Origin: Prorocentrum cordatum
Taxonomy: Eukaryota; Sar; Dinophyceae; Prorocentrales; Prorocentraceae
Assembly: GCA_963575745.1 (NCBI GenBank)
Contig: CAUYUJ010003047.1
Coordinates: forward strand, 25,198-89,197
Direction: 5' to 3'
DNA length: 64,000 nt
The notes under the pieces are model-generated. The model was not told the DNA's origin, made no database searches, and saw nothing but the letters and a program-made list of their open reading frames with translations. This document shows positions 21,778 through 30,245 of this stretch, piece after piece. The stretch's first letter is position 1; each line of letters begins with the position of its first letter. Made by a program: the position numbers and the translations under genes.

Positions 21778-23384
21778 ATGTCGCTTTATCGGTCGGGGTG
21801 GACCATGCCAGATTTCTGTACTCTTCGGGATGATCTCGGCAGGGATATTTCGCTCACGTTGAATTTCCCCCAGATGGTTCGTTCGCTGTGTCGGGGCGCG
21901 GCGCGCAGAAACCTGGGGCGGGATTCAAACGTGAAGTATAGTTGTGAACATCGTTTGTGCTGGGGCGAAGCATTGTCATGGGTCCTCTAAATTTTCCAAG
22001 CAGGACTAGGGGCTCATGAGGGCCGTTGCTTGCAGCGGCATCTGGACGGCCGGCCACGGACGCCGTGGCCGCTGGTTACCTCTCCGTCTCGCCGCTCTGC
22101 CCGCACTGCGGCTTGCCTGACGCGCTCCACCATCGTCTCTGGGTCTGCGAGCACTGTCAGGAGATGAGAGATGAAGTGGTCCCTGCTTGGATTCAGAAGG
22201 CCGCGAGCAACGCCTCGCCCCCCGATTGTGACCGCGTTCTGTTTCTGCAGGGTGCTTCCCGCCATCCTGGAGATCAGGTCCCTGGTCTGTGTAGAGAAGG
22301 TGGTGTGGAGATCCAGTGGCATGTGGACGTGCCCCCCGCCCCCTTCCCCCGACTGCCCTCCTGCGCCGCGCGGCGACAGTGTCTGGGGCCATGTTTTCTA
22401 TCGACGGGTCGAGCCATAGGCACGTCGTCCGCGAATTGTCCAGGAGCGCCCGGGGCCTCGCCACGGTTTCCGACCAGGGCCGCTCGCTTGGTGAAATCTA
22501 GGGGCTTTTGTGGGCGCCGTGTCCCCAAACGCCCCAAGGGGCTGAATTCGGTGCTTTTGTTTGGAGTGCTTGCTGCGCCTCGGCTCCGATTGACCTGTAT
22601 ATCGATTGCAAGAATGTGGTCGATCAAGGTTCGTTGCCGTTGTGTGAAGGTCTCTTCGGCAAAAAACAGCATGCTGGTAATATTCTCCAGGCTTATGACT
22701 CATCACCTTTTCGGCCTCAACCTTCGGTCCTGCAAGGAGGTCAAGGCCCGTGTAGACCCTGATGAAGAGGGCATCGCGTCAGAGGAACGCTTCGTAGGGC
22801 AAGGACATGCTTATGCTGATGTGACCGCCAAGAGTGTCCTTGCGAGGCACCCCGCGGCGGATCCCGTTGTGCTTGATCACTTGAGTCGTTCGTTCAAGAT
22901 AGCTCTGCACGTTATGAAGCTTGGCGTTGTGGTTTTGCTGGAGTGGCCCATGCTCGACTTCGGAGGCACTGCTCGGGCCCCTCCGCCGCCCCCTAAGCCC
23001 ACTCTTGTGCTCGCCCACACGTGGAAGAGGATGGGTGGGCATTGGCGGTGCGAGGTTTGTTTGAAGGGCCGGGTCGTGGGAGAGAAAGAGATCCCTCCCG
23101 ACACGGTCTGTCCTGGGCGTTCGAAGCTGGACCAAGGAGTTCTGGAGCGCCTGCAGCACAGAGTTGTCGCGTTTCTGTGCTCCGGCGCGTCGTATCTCTG
23201 GCTCTGTCTCAGGTGCAAATTCTATTCTAGCGGTGCTCAGGTGGTGGGTCGCCGTAAAGTCTGCAAGCCCCCCCACGGAGATTGCTCAAGAAGTTCAAAA
23301 AGGGGTTTCACCCAGACAAGTCAGGCGTTTCAGTCGATCTGGACGATGTTATTCCTCTGCTGTGATCAGATGAGCATGATTTAG
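21778..23384 (+). pseudogene. LINE-2 Cys/His finger, RNase H and C-terminal Cys domain
   Basis: 21778-21990 is a short pol fragment. The frame from 22026 (452 aa) carries CPHCGLPDALHHRLWVC, the finger also seen in LINE-1. RNase H follows in shifted frames: FSIDGSSHRHVVRELSRSAR (22390-22460), PQTPQGAEFGAFVW (about 22530) and IDLYIDCKNVVDQ. Back in the 22026 frame, HAYADVTAKSVLARHP matches the last RNase H Asp region. The C-terminal domain has HTWKRMGGHWRCEVC and SYLWLCLRCKFYSSG. The element ends before the GGA tract at 23459. Confidence 0.7.
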
Positions 23385-23458
23385 CTGGTGTCTCGCAGTG
23401 GTGATCGGAGGCAAGGGAGTTGATGACAAAAAAGAGGGGGAGGGAAGGATGATAATGA

Positions 23459-24198
23459 TGAGGAGGAGGAGGAGGAGGACAGGGGGAAGCGGAGGAGGAG
23501 GAGGAGGAGGAGGAGGAGGAGGAGGAGAGGAGGAGGAAGAGGCGGCGGCGGCGGCGGAGGAGGAGGCGGAGGAGAGGAGGAGGAGAGGAAGAGGAAGAGG
23601 AGGGAGGAGGAGGATGAGGAGGAGGAGGAGAGGAGGAGGAGGAGGAGGAGGAGGAGGAGGAGGAGGAGGAGGAGGGAGGAGGAGGAGGAGGAGGAGGAGG
23701 AGGAGGAGGAGGAGGAGGAGGAGGAGGAGGAGAGGAGGAGGAGGAGGAGGAGGAGGAGGAGGAGGAGGCGGAGGAGGAGGAAAGGGAGGAAGGGAGGAGG
23801 AGGAGTGAACCTGGAGGAGGAGCAGGAGGAGGAGAGGAGGGGAGGAGGAGGAGGAGGAGGAGGAGGCAAGGAGGGGGAGGAAAAGGCGGAAGAGGAGGAG
23901 GAAGGGGGGAAGAGGAGGGGAGGAGGAGGAGGAGGAGGAGAGGAGGAGGAGGAGGAAGCGGAGGTGGACCTGTAGGAGGAGGAGGACGAGGAGGGAGGAG
24001 GAGGAGGAGGAGGAGGAGGAGGAGGAGACAAGGAGGGGGAGGAGGAAGCGGCGGAGGAGGAGGAGTGGGGGTAGGCGAGGAAGAGGAGGAGGAGGAGGAG
24101 GAGGAGGAGGAGGAGGAAGAGGAGGAGAGGAAAAGTAGAAAGAGGGGGCCGGGGGACCGTCATCCTCCTCCTCCTCGTCCTCCTCCTCCTCCTCCTCC
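23459..24198. repeat. 740-bp GGA tract ending in CTC
   Basis: The longest polypurine tract in the window (23459-24165), followed by a short (CTC)n (24160-24198). It separates the LINE-2 3' end from the retrogene leader. Proline, Ser and Leu homopolymer frames over it are artefacts. Confidence 0.95.
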
Positions 24199-24220
24199 TC
24201 CTTAGCCACTTGGGCTCAAG
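24199..24220 (+). other. Relict spliced leader of a retrogene
   Basis: TCCTTAGCCACTTGGG then CTCAAG, 19 of 22 matches to the dinoflagellate leader and located directly after the triplet tract, as at the other two relict sites. Confidence 0.75.
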
Positions 24221-24296
24221 CATCTGCTTGCCCTGCGGTTTCCAGGGCGCGTCTGCGCCCCCGCGTGCCCCCCCACTCCGCTCTGCTTCTCCCGCG

Positions 24297-25685
24297 ATGG
24301 TGGTCTCTGCTCGACTGGCATGGGTTCGGAGGCAGATTGAGAGAGGATCGGCGGTTCACTTCTCTTCCTGTGCTGCACTGCATTCAGAACGTGCGAAGGT
24401 GAAGATCCTCGTGCTCCCTGGCCAAGTGCAGTCTGCAGTTGCGCGCCAACTTCAACGAAGGCTGCTTGACACTGTGGTTCAACAACTGGGGCCTTTGGTC
24501 GCGGTGGACCGGGGGCATCGTCATACGGATGGCACCTCCGAGGTTGCCATCTGGTTCTCATGGCCGCAGGCTGCTGATGGCGGTGATGATCATACTGATC
24601 AAGGTGGAGGTGATGCTCCTGATGATGATGCAGATCGCGGTCGTGATCGCTCCCCTGGCGCTGCGCGGCGGGTGCCTCGTCGTCCTGCTGGGTCACGTGG
24701 TGACGATCCCTGGCATAGTGGTGCAGGTGATCCTTGGGGCGGGTTTGGCATGGCCCCTTCTGCAAAGAAGCCGCGCCAGCAAGGCCTTCTGGATGGCGCT
24801 GCTGATGAGCCTCGAGATGTACATCCTCAGGTGCTGCCCGTCGTCCCGCCCTTCCCCTTCAACACGTCGGCCCCTGTCTTTTTCCCTGTTCGCACGTGCG
24901 AGAATGGCAACGAGGTGCTGACGGACATCCTGCTTCAGGAGCTTGGCGGAGTGCCTGGTGGTCACGATCAGCTTTAGGCACGGGTGGCTGCTGAGGAACA
25001 TGGCGAAGTGCACGGTGCTCCTGATGGTCCTGTGCAGGACCAGCCACTCGCCGATGGTGGCAGTGAAGGGCGGGGAGTTCTTGCCGCACCTCTCCCTTGT
25101 GCTGGTGGTCCGCCTTTAGCCAGCGCAGCCTCCATTGAGGATGACGGGTTGAGCATCGATGAGTTGTTGGTGTTATCGGGTCATCATGAGCCTTTGCCTG
25201 GTGGCCCTACGCTTCCTGGTGCTGAGCTTTCTGCTGGGGCGCAACCTCTTCATGCCGATCGGTTGGACGAGCTTCCTGGTGAGGCTGCGGCTGAGAGCAT
25301 GGCCGTCATTTTGGCTAAGCTGGAACGTTTTCAGGCGGCCTTGCCGACTCCTGGGGACAATGCTGTCGCTCCTGTGGTACGTGAGAGCCCTCCGACGGTG
25401 GCGCGTGAGATCGTCTGGCCTACTAATGAGTTGACTTTCAGCCCATTTGCCGAGCCGAGCATTGGAAGTGATTGTGCGCAGTATGGATGGCCCCTGAGCC
25501 TGTTCATCAACAGATTTTGCGTCATAGTGGAGGGTGAGTTTTTAGGACGAGTTGGACGGATCCACGACGTAACGGAGACCGAGGTTAAGATCCAGCTGCA
25601 TTGTGATGATGGGTATATTGTTCTTCCTGCACGTGCTGTTCACGAATGTGGAGATCCTGCCGTCCGCCTTTCACCTGCTTCGTAA
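24297..25685 (+). CDS. Unidentified retrogene with in-frame TAG
   Basis: The first ATG lies 77 nt after the relict leader. The frame runs to TAA at 25683, interrupted only by TAG at 24975-24977 (HDQL*ARVAA). No intron is apparent, which fits an mRNA-derived copy. The N-terminal 70 residues (SARLAWVRRQIERGSAVHFS, VARQLQRRLLDTVVQQLG) look folded. A long acidic/Gly/Pro low-complexity centre follows. The C-terminus (FCVIVEGEFLGRVGRIHDVT, IVLPARAVHECGD) has the length and hydrophobic pattern of a small beta-barrel such as a KOW or chromo-like domain; this is a weak guess. No LINE or copia motif is found. I do not recognise the protein. Confidence 0.5.
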
Positions 25686-25988
25686 GTGGCTTCGGCTTCT
25701 TCGGGACGTCCGCCCTGCCCTGGTGGTTCGGCCAGCTCGTCTTCGTAGCTGTCTATGACTCCGTCGTTCCATGGTCTCCGTGTACGGGCGGTTCGGCGGC
25801 CCCCTGGACATCATTGATGTCAATGGCTTCTTCGGTCCCCTCGACTTCACGGGTGTCAATGGCAACTTCGTCCGCGTAGTGCCACATCTATGGTGCTTCC
25901 GCTTCCACTCATTACCCCGTGCGGGGTGGCGGAGTCTTCGAGTATGGCAGGGGGAGGAGAGATCGTTGGGGGTGCGGTGACAAAAAAA

Positions 25989-26355
25989 TCCTCCTCCTCC
26001 TCCTCCTCCTCCTCCTCCTCCTCCTCCTCCTCCTCCTCATCCTCCTCCTCTCTCCTCCTCCTCCTCCTCCTCCTCCTCCTCCTCCTCCTCTTACTCGTCC
26101 TCCTCCCTCCCTCCTCCTCCTCCTCCTCTCCCTCCCTCCTCCGCCTCGCCTCCGCCTCCGCCTCGCATCCTCCCCCTCTTCCCCTCCTCCTTCTCCTCCT
26201 CCTCCTCCTCCTCCTTCTCCTCCTTCTCTCCCTCCTCTCCTCCTCCTCCTCTCCTCCTCCTCGTCCTCTCCTCCTCCTCCCTCCTCCTCCTCCTCCTCCT
26301 CCTCCTCCTCTCGTCCTCCTCCTCCTACTCCTCCTCCTCCTCCTCCTCCTCCGGT
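25989..26355. repeat. CTC tract upstream of exon E
   Basis: About 370 bp of (CTC)n with CCT and TCG interruptions, inside intron D-E and close to its 3' end. Confidence 0.95.
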
Positions 26356-26408
26356 TGGGCCACAGCCATGCCAGTGGGAATTCTGGGGATCGGGGAGGTG
26401 GTGCTCAG

Positions 26409-26558
26409 GAGCTCGGGCCCCTGGAGCTGGCGCTGGCCGTGGATGCCTTCTCGCGCACCGCGCCGCGAGGCGGGGCGCTGCCGCAGTGGGCGGCCGACTG
26501 TGTCGGCGCCCTCGCGGCGCCGCTGGCGGCGGCGGCCGGGCGGCTGGGGCCGCGGGAG
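26409..26558 (+). CDS. Helical-repeat gene, exon E
   Basis: The acceptor is GGTGGTGCTCAG, then GAG CTC GGG. The exon is 50 codons, phase 0 both ends: ELGPLELALAVDAFSRTAPR, GGALPQWAADCVGALAAPLA, AAAGRLGPRE. The donor is GTCTCGGG, and GAGGTC is repeated at the exon F acceptor (CTTGAG|GTC). The join with exon F reads GRLGPREVTMALTALARG, which looks natural for this repeat family. Confidence 0.7.
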
Positions 26559-26569
26559 GTCTCGGGCGG

Positions 26570-26948
26570 GGCTAGGAGGAGGAGGAGGAGGAGGAGGAGG
26601 AGGAGGAGGAGGAGGAGGAGGAGGAGGAGGAGGAGGAAAAAGAAGAAGAGGAGGAGGAGCGATGGAGGAGGAAAAGGGGGAGGAGGAGGAGGAGAGGAGA
26701 GGAAGAGGAAGAGGAGGAGGAGGAGGAGGAGGCGAGACGAGGACGAGGAGGACGAGGAGGACGAGGAGGACGAGGAGGACGAGGAGGAGGGGAGAAGGAG
26801 GAGGAAGAGGAGGAGGAGGAGGAGGAGGAGGAGGAGGATTTGGAAGGTTGAGAAGGAGGAGGAGGAGGAAGAGGAGGAGGAGGAGGAGGGGAGGAGGAGG
26901 AGGAGGAGGAGGAGGAGGAGGAGGAGGAGGAGGAGGAGGAGGAGGAGG
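26570..26948. repeat. GGA tract in intron E-F
   Basis: About 380 bp of (GGA)n with GAC and GAA interruptions. Confidence 0.95.
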
Positions 26949-26961
26949 CCAGGACGACGCT

Positions 26962-27238
26962 AGGTGATAAGTCTCGCAGGCGGAAAAGGTACCCATACCT
27001 CTACCCTCCCATCATGTGTTCGCCTTTCTTGGGCCTCCTGAAGAAGGACGCGGCGCCCGACATCTCCTCCAGAGCCGCCGGCTCTCTCAGAGGTTTTCGA
27101 TCAGGGCTGGCCCTAAACGGAACAGGCAGAGCAGAACGAACAACCAATCGAAGACAAAACGACAAACAGCGTGTAGGTCCAGCCCTGTTCTCGATGCATC
27201 CGCACCCGATGTTACCCTCGTCCTGGCTTCGTCTTGAG
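26962..27238. repeat. Dispersed repeat forming the 3' part of intron E-F
   Basis: It starts AAGTCTCGCAGGCGGAAAAG, then GTACCCATACCTCTACCC, TTCGCCTTTCTTGGGCC, GGCGCCCGAC...CCGCCGGCTCTC and GGCAGAGCAGAACGAAC, and ends TCCTGGCTTCGTCTTGAG, which is the splice acceptor of exon F. A second copy lies in intron F-G at 27541-28095 and ends TTCCTGGCTTCGTCGTAAG. The repeat therefore supplies the splice acceptor. Confidence 0.65.
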
Positions 27239-27431
27239 GTCACGATGGCGCTCACGGCCCTCGCGAGGGGCGGGGCGGCGGTCGGGCACGACCTGGCGCA
27301 GGCGCTGACGTCCGCGCTGGCGCGCGTGGCGCGCCGCCTGCCCGGGGCGGAGCTGGCCGTGGCCACGCACGCGGGCGCGCTGCTGGGCCTGGAGGTGCCG
27401 CACGGGGCTTGGACGAGGAGAAGTCTCGGAG
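27239..27431 (+). CDS. Helical-repeat gene, exon F
   Basis: Phase 0 start: VTMALTALARGGAAVGHDLA, QALTSALARVARRLPGAELA, VATHAGALLGLEVPHGA. The 3' end is uncertain. GTAAGAGG at 27432 or GTCTCGG at 27423 both leave phase 1, which fits the exon G acceptor AG|CC ATG. A GC donor after CACGGG (27406, phase 0) would instead need an acceptor inside GGCGAG|CTC. The sequence after PHGA matches the dispersed repeat that fills the intron, so the true exon may stop near 27406-27422. Confidence 0.6.
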
Positions 27432-27433
27432 GT

Positions 27434-27540
27434 AAGAGGAGGAGGAGGAGGAGGAGGAGGAGGAGGAGGAGGAGGAGGAGGAGGAGGAGGAAGAGACGGA
27501 GGAGGAGGAGGAGAAGGAGGAGGAGGAGGAGGAGGAGGCT
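27434..27540. repeat. GGA tract in intron F-G
   Basis: (GGA)n placed, as in intron E-F, directly before a copy of the GTCTCGGAGGCGG dispersed repeat. Confidence 0.9.
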
Positions 27541-28095
27541 AGGACGAGACTAGAACGAGAAGTCTCGGAGGCGGAAAAGGAACCCATACCTCTACCCCCC
27601 GTTGTTTGTTCGCCTTTCTGGAGCCTCATGGGAGGCTCTCGTCGACACCGCTGGATTCGCCTCGAGATCCTGGTCAGAACGCACCCCGGGAGAGGTCCGG
27701 GGAGCAGCGGTGTCGGCACCTTTCGGTTTCCCCAGGAGCAAGGATGAGGACAAGTCAGCTCCAGAGCGTTCTGGAACTCTCTCAGATCGCTCCGGAACGC
27801 TTTGAGAAGGCCGCGGCGCCCGAGACCTCCAGAGCCGCCGGCTCTCAGAGGTTCTCGATGAGGCCTGTACCTAACGCTGTTGTGTTGGATTTCGGCCGTG
27901 TTTCGTTTTTCGTTTTGACGGGGAGGTACAGGAGAACAGGCAGAGCAGAACGAACCCATAACGAAAAACAGCGTCAGGACGCTCTCAGAGCTTTCCGGAA
28001 CGCTCTGAGAAGGCCGCGGCGCCCGAGACATCCTCCAGAGCCGCTGGCTCCCAGAGGGTCGAGTGTGTCCTCTTCCTGGCTTCGTCGTAAGGTGG
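27541..28095. repeat. Second copy of the GTCTCGGAGGCGG repeat plus an internal duplicate
   Basis: It matches 26962-27238 in order. The segment GAAGGCCGCGGCGCCCGAGA ... CAGAGCCGC.GGCTC occurs twice (27805-27850 and 28010-28060). The ends ACACCGCTG (27647) and CAGCGGTGT (27704) are inverted. Confidence 0.65.
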
Positions 28096-28213
28096 CCAGC
28101 GACGGGGGCGTCGCAGACATGCAGGGCTCGGGAAGCCAGGGCTTTGCAAGCCAGGGCTCTGCGCCAGGTCTCAGATCGAGCCAGCAACCACGGCGAACCC
28201 AGAGATCCAGCAT

Positions 28214-28370
28214 ATTGAAAAAATCGGGACGGAGGTTTTTTGCCGTTTTCGGCCTCCCTCGCGAGGCCTCGGGACTGTCAAAAAACCCGTCAGGATGAAG
28301 TACTGGCCCTGGGGAAAGGGTCGGGAATTCCCGGGACCCCGTATTGAAAAATCACGAAGGGTGCTTCGAC
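28214..28370. repeat. Dispersed repeat (CGACTCGGGATGAA family), single copy
   Basis: It contains GGACGGAGGTTTTTTGCC, TTTTCGGCC, CCTCGGGACTGTCAAAAAAC, GGGGAAAGGGTCGGGA and ATTGAAAAATCACGA in the family order. Confidence 0.7.
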
Positions 28371-28584
28371 ACATGGCCGCAGCTCTCTCGGGCGTGCCTG
28401 CGCCCGAGTTTAGCAGAGGCCCCGTTCACAAAGCTCTGTGGTGGCCAAGCGTCTGAGCCTCCCATGCGCTCTCTCTGGAGCGCAAGGCGTCGGGTTAGCT
28501 CGCCGACTGGATCGGATTCTGCGTTTCTCGACATGCAGCAAACTCTGGTTTCTATCGAAGGTGGAAAAACGATATAAAAATAAT

Positions 28585-28725
28585 GTTTTGGCGCTTCGCG
28601 TGGATTTCTTGGATCTGCGCTGGACCCCTCTCTGGCGCGCGGAGCGACCGCGCCAGGGGCGGCGCCGTAGGCGCCGCCGGGGAGGCCCAGCGCGGATCCA
28701 AGCGATCCGCGCGGAGCGCCACAAG
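28585..28725. mobile_element. Foldback element (GGCGCTCC family), three-hairpin form
   Basis: Outer arms GTTTTGGCGCTTCGCG..GGATCTGCGCTGG and CCAGCGCGGATCC..CGCGGAGCGCCAC are inverted. Between them lie two separate hairpins, CTGGCGCG...CGCGCCAG and GGCGGCGCC-GTA-GGCGCCGCC. Full copies also occur at 30006-30150 and 52001-52147, and half copies at 49621-49680 and near 8815. Confidence 0.8.
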
Positions 28726-28910
28726 GTTTTTGCTCGTGGCGCTCTTTCTTTTTCTGTAGTCAAAGTCTCCGTTCACGGCGCCCTGAGCCTCCCATGCGCT
28801 CTCATGTGTTCTCTCTGGAGCGCAGGGCGTCGGGTCAGCTCGCTGACTGGATCGGATTCTACGTTTCTCGACATGAATGATGGGCCTGCTTTCCACCACC
28901 ACCACCAGCA

Positions 28911-29083
28911 GAGGAGGAGGAGGAGGAGGAGGAGGAGGAGGAGGAGGAGGGGAGGAGGAGGAGGAGGAGGAGGAGGAGGAGGGGGAGGAGGAGCAAGATC
29001 AGGAGGTGGAGGAGGAGGAGGTGGATCAAGGGAGGGGGAGGAGGAGGAGGAGGAGGAGGAGGAGGAGGAGGAGGAGGAGGACC
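28911..29083. repeat. GGA tract in intron F-G
   Basis: About 170 bp of (GGA)n with short interruptions, followed by a (TGG)n stretch near 29103-29120. Confidence 0.9.
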
Positions 29084-29185
29084 CCCTCCCCCTCCAACAG
29101 ATGGTGGTGGTGGTGGTGGTGGAAAAAAGACCCGTCAACGAAGCAAAGTCTGGCTTATCAAAGTCCCCGCTCACGGCGCCCTGAG

Positions 29186-29271
29186 CCATGGGCGAGCTCC
29201 TGGAGGCCAGGTGCGGCGAGTGCGGGCCCGCGCACCTGGCGCTGCTGCTGCACGGCCTGGCCAAGGCTCGG
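29186..29271 (+). CDS. Helical-repeat gene, exon G
   Basis: The acceptor is CGGCGCCCTGAG, then CC completing a codon. The exon reads MGELLEARCGECGPAHLALL then LHGLAKAR, ending CGG before GTTAAG. The following intron is a 200-bp TIR element. Joining G to H gives HGLAKAR then ARAQPPPFAWRLLAQ, with no phase break. Confidence 0.65.
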
Positions 29272-29471
29272 GTTAAGTCGGGCTTGCCCCTCTACAGGAG
29301 GAATCCCCCCAACATAGTCAACAAATAGTTAGTCTGGGGACGGCTTTTGGACTAGCTTTGAATATGTTGGCGGTATGTCTTCATATTTATCTATTTCACA
29401 TCCAACATATTTCAATGTTTAATCTACTATTTTCATTATTTAAAACAAAGTCGTCTAAAATCCGACCTAAG
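29272..29471 (+). mobile_element. Introner-like TIR element forming a 200-bp intron
   Basis: This GTCGGGC-family element begins TTAAGTCGGGCTTGCCCCTC, then TACAGGAGGAAT, and ends AAAATCCGACCTAA. The outermost TTAAGTCGG and CCGACCTAA are inverted repeats with one mismatch. The flanks are GGCTCGGG on the left and GGCACGGG on the right, an 8-bp target-site duplication with one mismatch. Borrowing the last G of the left copy gives a GT donor (GTTAAG), and the first G of the right copy completes an AG acceptor (CCTAAG), so the insert is removed exactly as a 200-nt intron in frame. The duplication adds two codons (AR AR). The right end is more decayed than in the copies at 50123 and 50507. Confidence 0.75.
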
Positions 29472-29615
29472 GCACGGGCCCAGCCGCCGCCCTTTGCCTG
29501 GCGCCTTCTTGCGCAGCGGGCGCGGGCGTCTGAGCTCGACCCCGCCAACGCGGTGCGCGCCGTGCTGGCCGCGGCGAAGGCGGACTGGTGCGACGGGGCC
29601 GTGAGGATCGGCGAG
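29472..29615 (+). CDS. Helical-repeat gene, exon H
   Basis: 48 codons, phase 0: ARAQPPPFAWRLLAQRARAS, ELDPANAVRAVLAAAKADWC, DGAVRIGE. It follows the introner acceptor directly. The 3' boundary is ambiguous. CGAGA occurs both here and at the next acceptor, and placing the join within it gives RIGEMSHSLDDLCE but a non-standard donor (AC or GA). The strong GTAAGA at 29618 would use another phase. Confidence 0.65.
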
Positions 29616-29643
29616 ACGTAAGACTCGAGTAGCCCAGAGTTCC

Positions 29644-29818
29644 AACGTATTGACAAAAATCAGGACGGAGGTTTTTTGCCAGTGCATTTTCGGCCTCTAG
29701 AGGCCCTCGCCGGGCCTCGGGACCGTCAAACAACGGCTCAGGATGAAAAACTAGTCCCGGGGAAAGGGTCGGGACTTCAGGGGGCGCCGTCCTGAAAAAA
29801 TCAGGACGTCGCATGTTT
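29644..29818. repeat. Dispersed repeat (CGACTCGGGATGAA family), single copy
   Basis: It contains GACAAAAATCAGGACGGAGG, TTTTCGGCCTC, CGGGACCGTCAAACAACGGC, GGGAAAGGGTCGGGACTTC and GAAAAAATCAGGACG. It lies in intron H-I. Confidence 0.7.
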
Positions 29819-30005
29819 GGGGCCGGAACTCGGATTTGCCGACGTGGGATGTTTAGAGCGTGAGTTCGCATCAAATTTCAGATTGGGTCTCGTCATTTTT
29901 ATGACGGCCCCGTCAGGCCAACCTGAGTCCCTCGTACCCGAGTCTTGCGTCTCTTCGAGAGGACACTGGCGCACGAGTCAAGGAAGAAAAAAACGCCATA
30001 AGCAT

Positions 30006-30150
30006 TATTTTTTGGCGCTCCGCGCGGATCTCTTGGATCCGCGCTGGGTCCCCCCTGGCGGCGCCTGAGGCGTCGCCCCTGGCGCGCTCCGCGCGCCTGG
30101 GAGGGGGGTCCAGCGCGGATCCAAGAAATCCTCGCGGAGCCCCAAAAGTT
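30006..30150. mobile_element. Foldback element (GGCGCTCC family), opposite orientation
   Basis: The outer arms are as in the 28585 and 52001 copies, but the two inner hairpins come in reverse order (GGCGGCGCC first, CTGGCGCGC second). Because the outer arms are symmetric, this order shows that the copy is inserted in the other orientation. Confidence 0.8.
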
Positions 30151-30182
30151 TATGTTTATGTTTTTTTTGATCTTCTAACGAG

Positions 30183-30245
30183 ATGTCGCACAGCTTGGAC
30201 GACCTTTGTGAGGAGGCGGTGTGCTCCCTCGCATACGCGAGCCTG
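30183..30245 (+). CDS. Helical-repeat gene, possible exon I
   Basis: After a T-rich stretch and TTCTAACGAG the sequence reads MSHSLDDLCEEAVCSLAYAS, an amphipathic helix like those in exons A-H. It is in phase with exon H if the junction falls in the shared CGAGA. The 3' end is not resolved. An alternative frame reads CRTAWTTFVRRRCAP and is in phase with the GTAAGA donor at 29618. This is a tentative call. Confidence 0.35.

Larger units (their letters stand above)
17013..23384 (+). mobile_element. LINE-2: SL-tagged non-LTR retrotransposon
   Basis: Order on the plus strand: tandem relict leader, ORF1 with Cys finger and coiled coil (17146-18400), poly-C/poly-G spacer, endonuclease (18814-19560), linker, RT (20399-21428), Cys/His finger, RNase H and Cys-rich C-terminal domain (22026-23330). 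Frames change many times and the RT motif A Asp is replaced by Gly, so it is dead. It is bracketed by GGA tracts at 16890-17010 and 23459-24165 and lies wholly within host intron D-E. Confidence 0.8.
15902..26408 (+). other. Intron D-E (10.5 kb) containing LINE-2 and a retrogene
   Basis: It begins GAGCTCAGC and ends GTGGTGCTCAG. It hosts, in order, mixed GAA/CGA/CGT triplet tracts, a dispersed repeat, LINE-2, a long GGA tract, an SL-tagged retrogene and a long CTC tract, all in the sense orientation of the host gene. Confidence 0.55.
8588..30245 (+). other. Split host gene for an alpha-helical repeat protein (exons A-I)
   Basis: Nine short GC-rich coding blocks on the plus strand join in phase through plausible splice sites into one protein of roughly 450 aa made of Leu/Ala-rich helical repeats (for example DTVLALSALARLLHRDEA, LELALAVDAFSRTAPRGG, TMALTALARGGAAVG). 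Exons B, C, D, E and H are 138-150 nt, near one repeat unit of about 47 aa each. Introns inferred: 8788-9178, 9324-10030, 10169-15760, 15902-26408, 26559-27238, about 27432-29185, 29272-29471, 29616-30182. Donor dinucleotides are GC, GC, GA, GA, GT, GT, GT and uncertain. The helices resemble FASTK/RAP or heptatricopeptide-type organellar RNA-binding proteins, but no RAP domain is seen, so the name is tentative. Neither end of the gene is proven. Confidence 0.6.
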
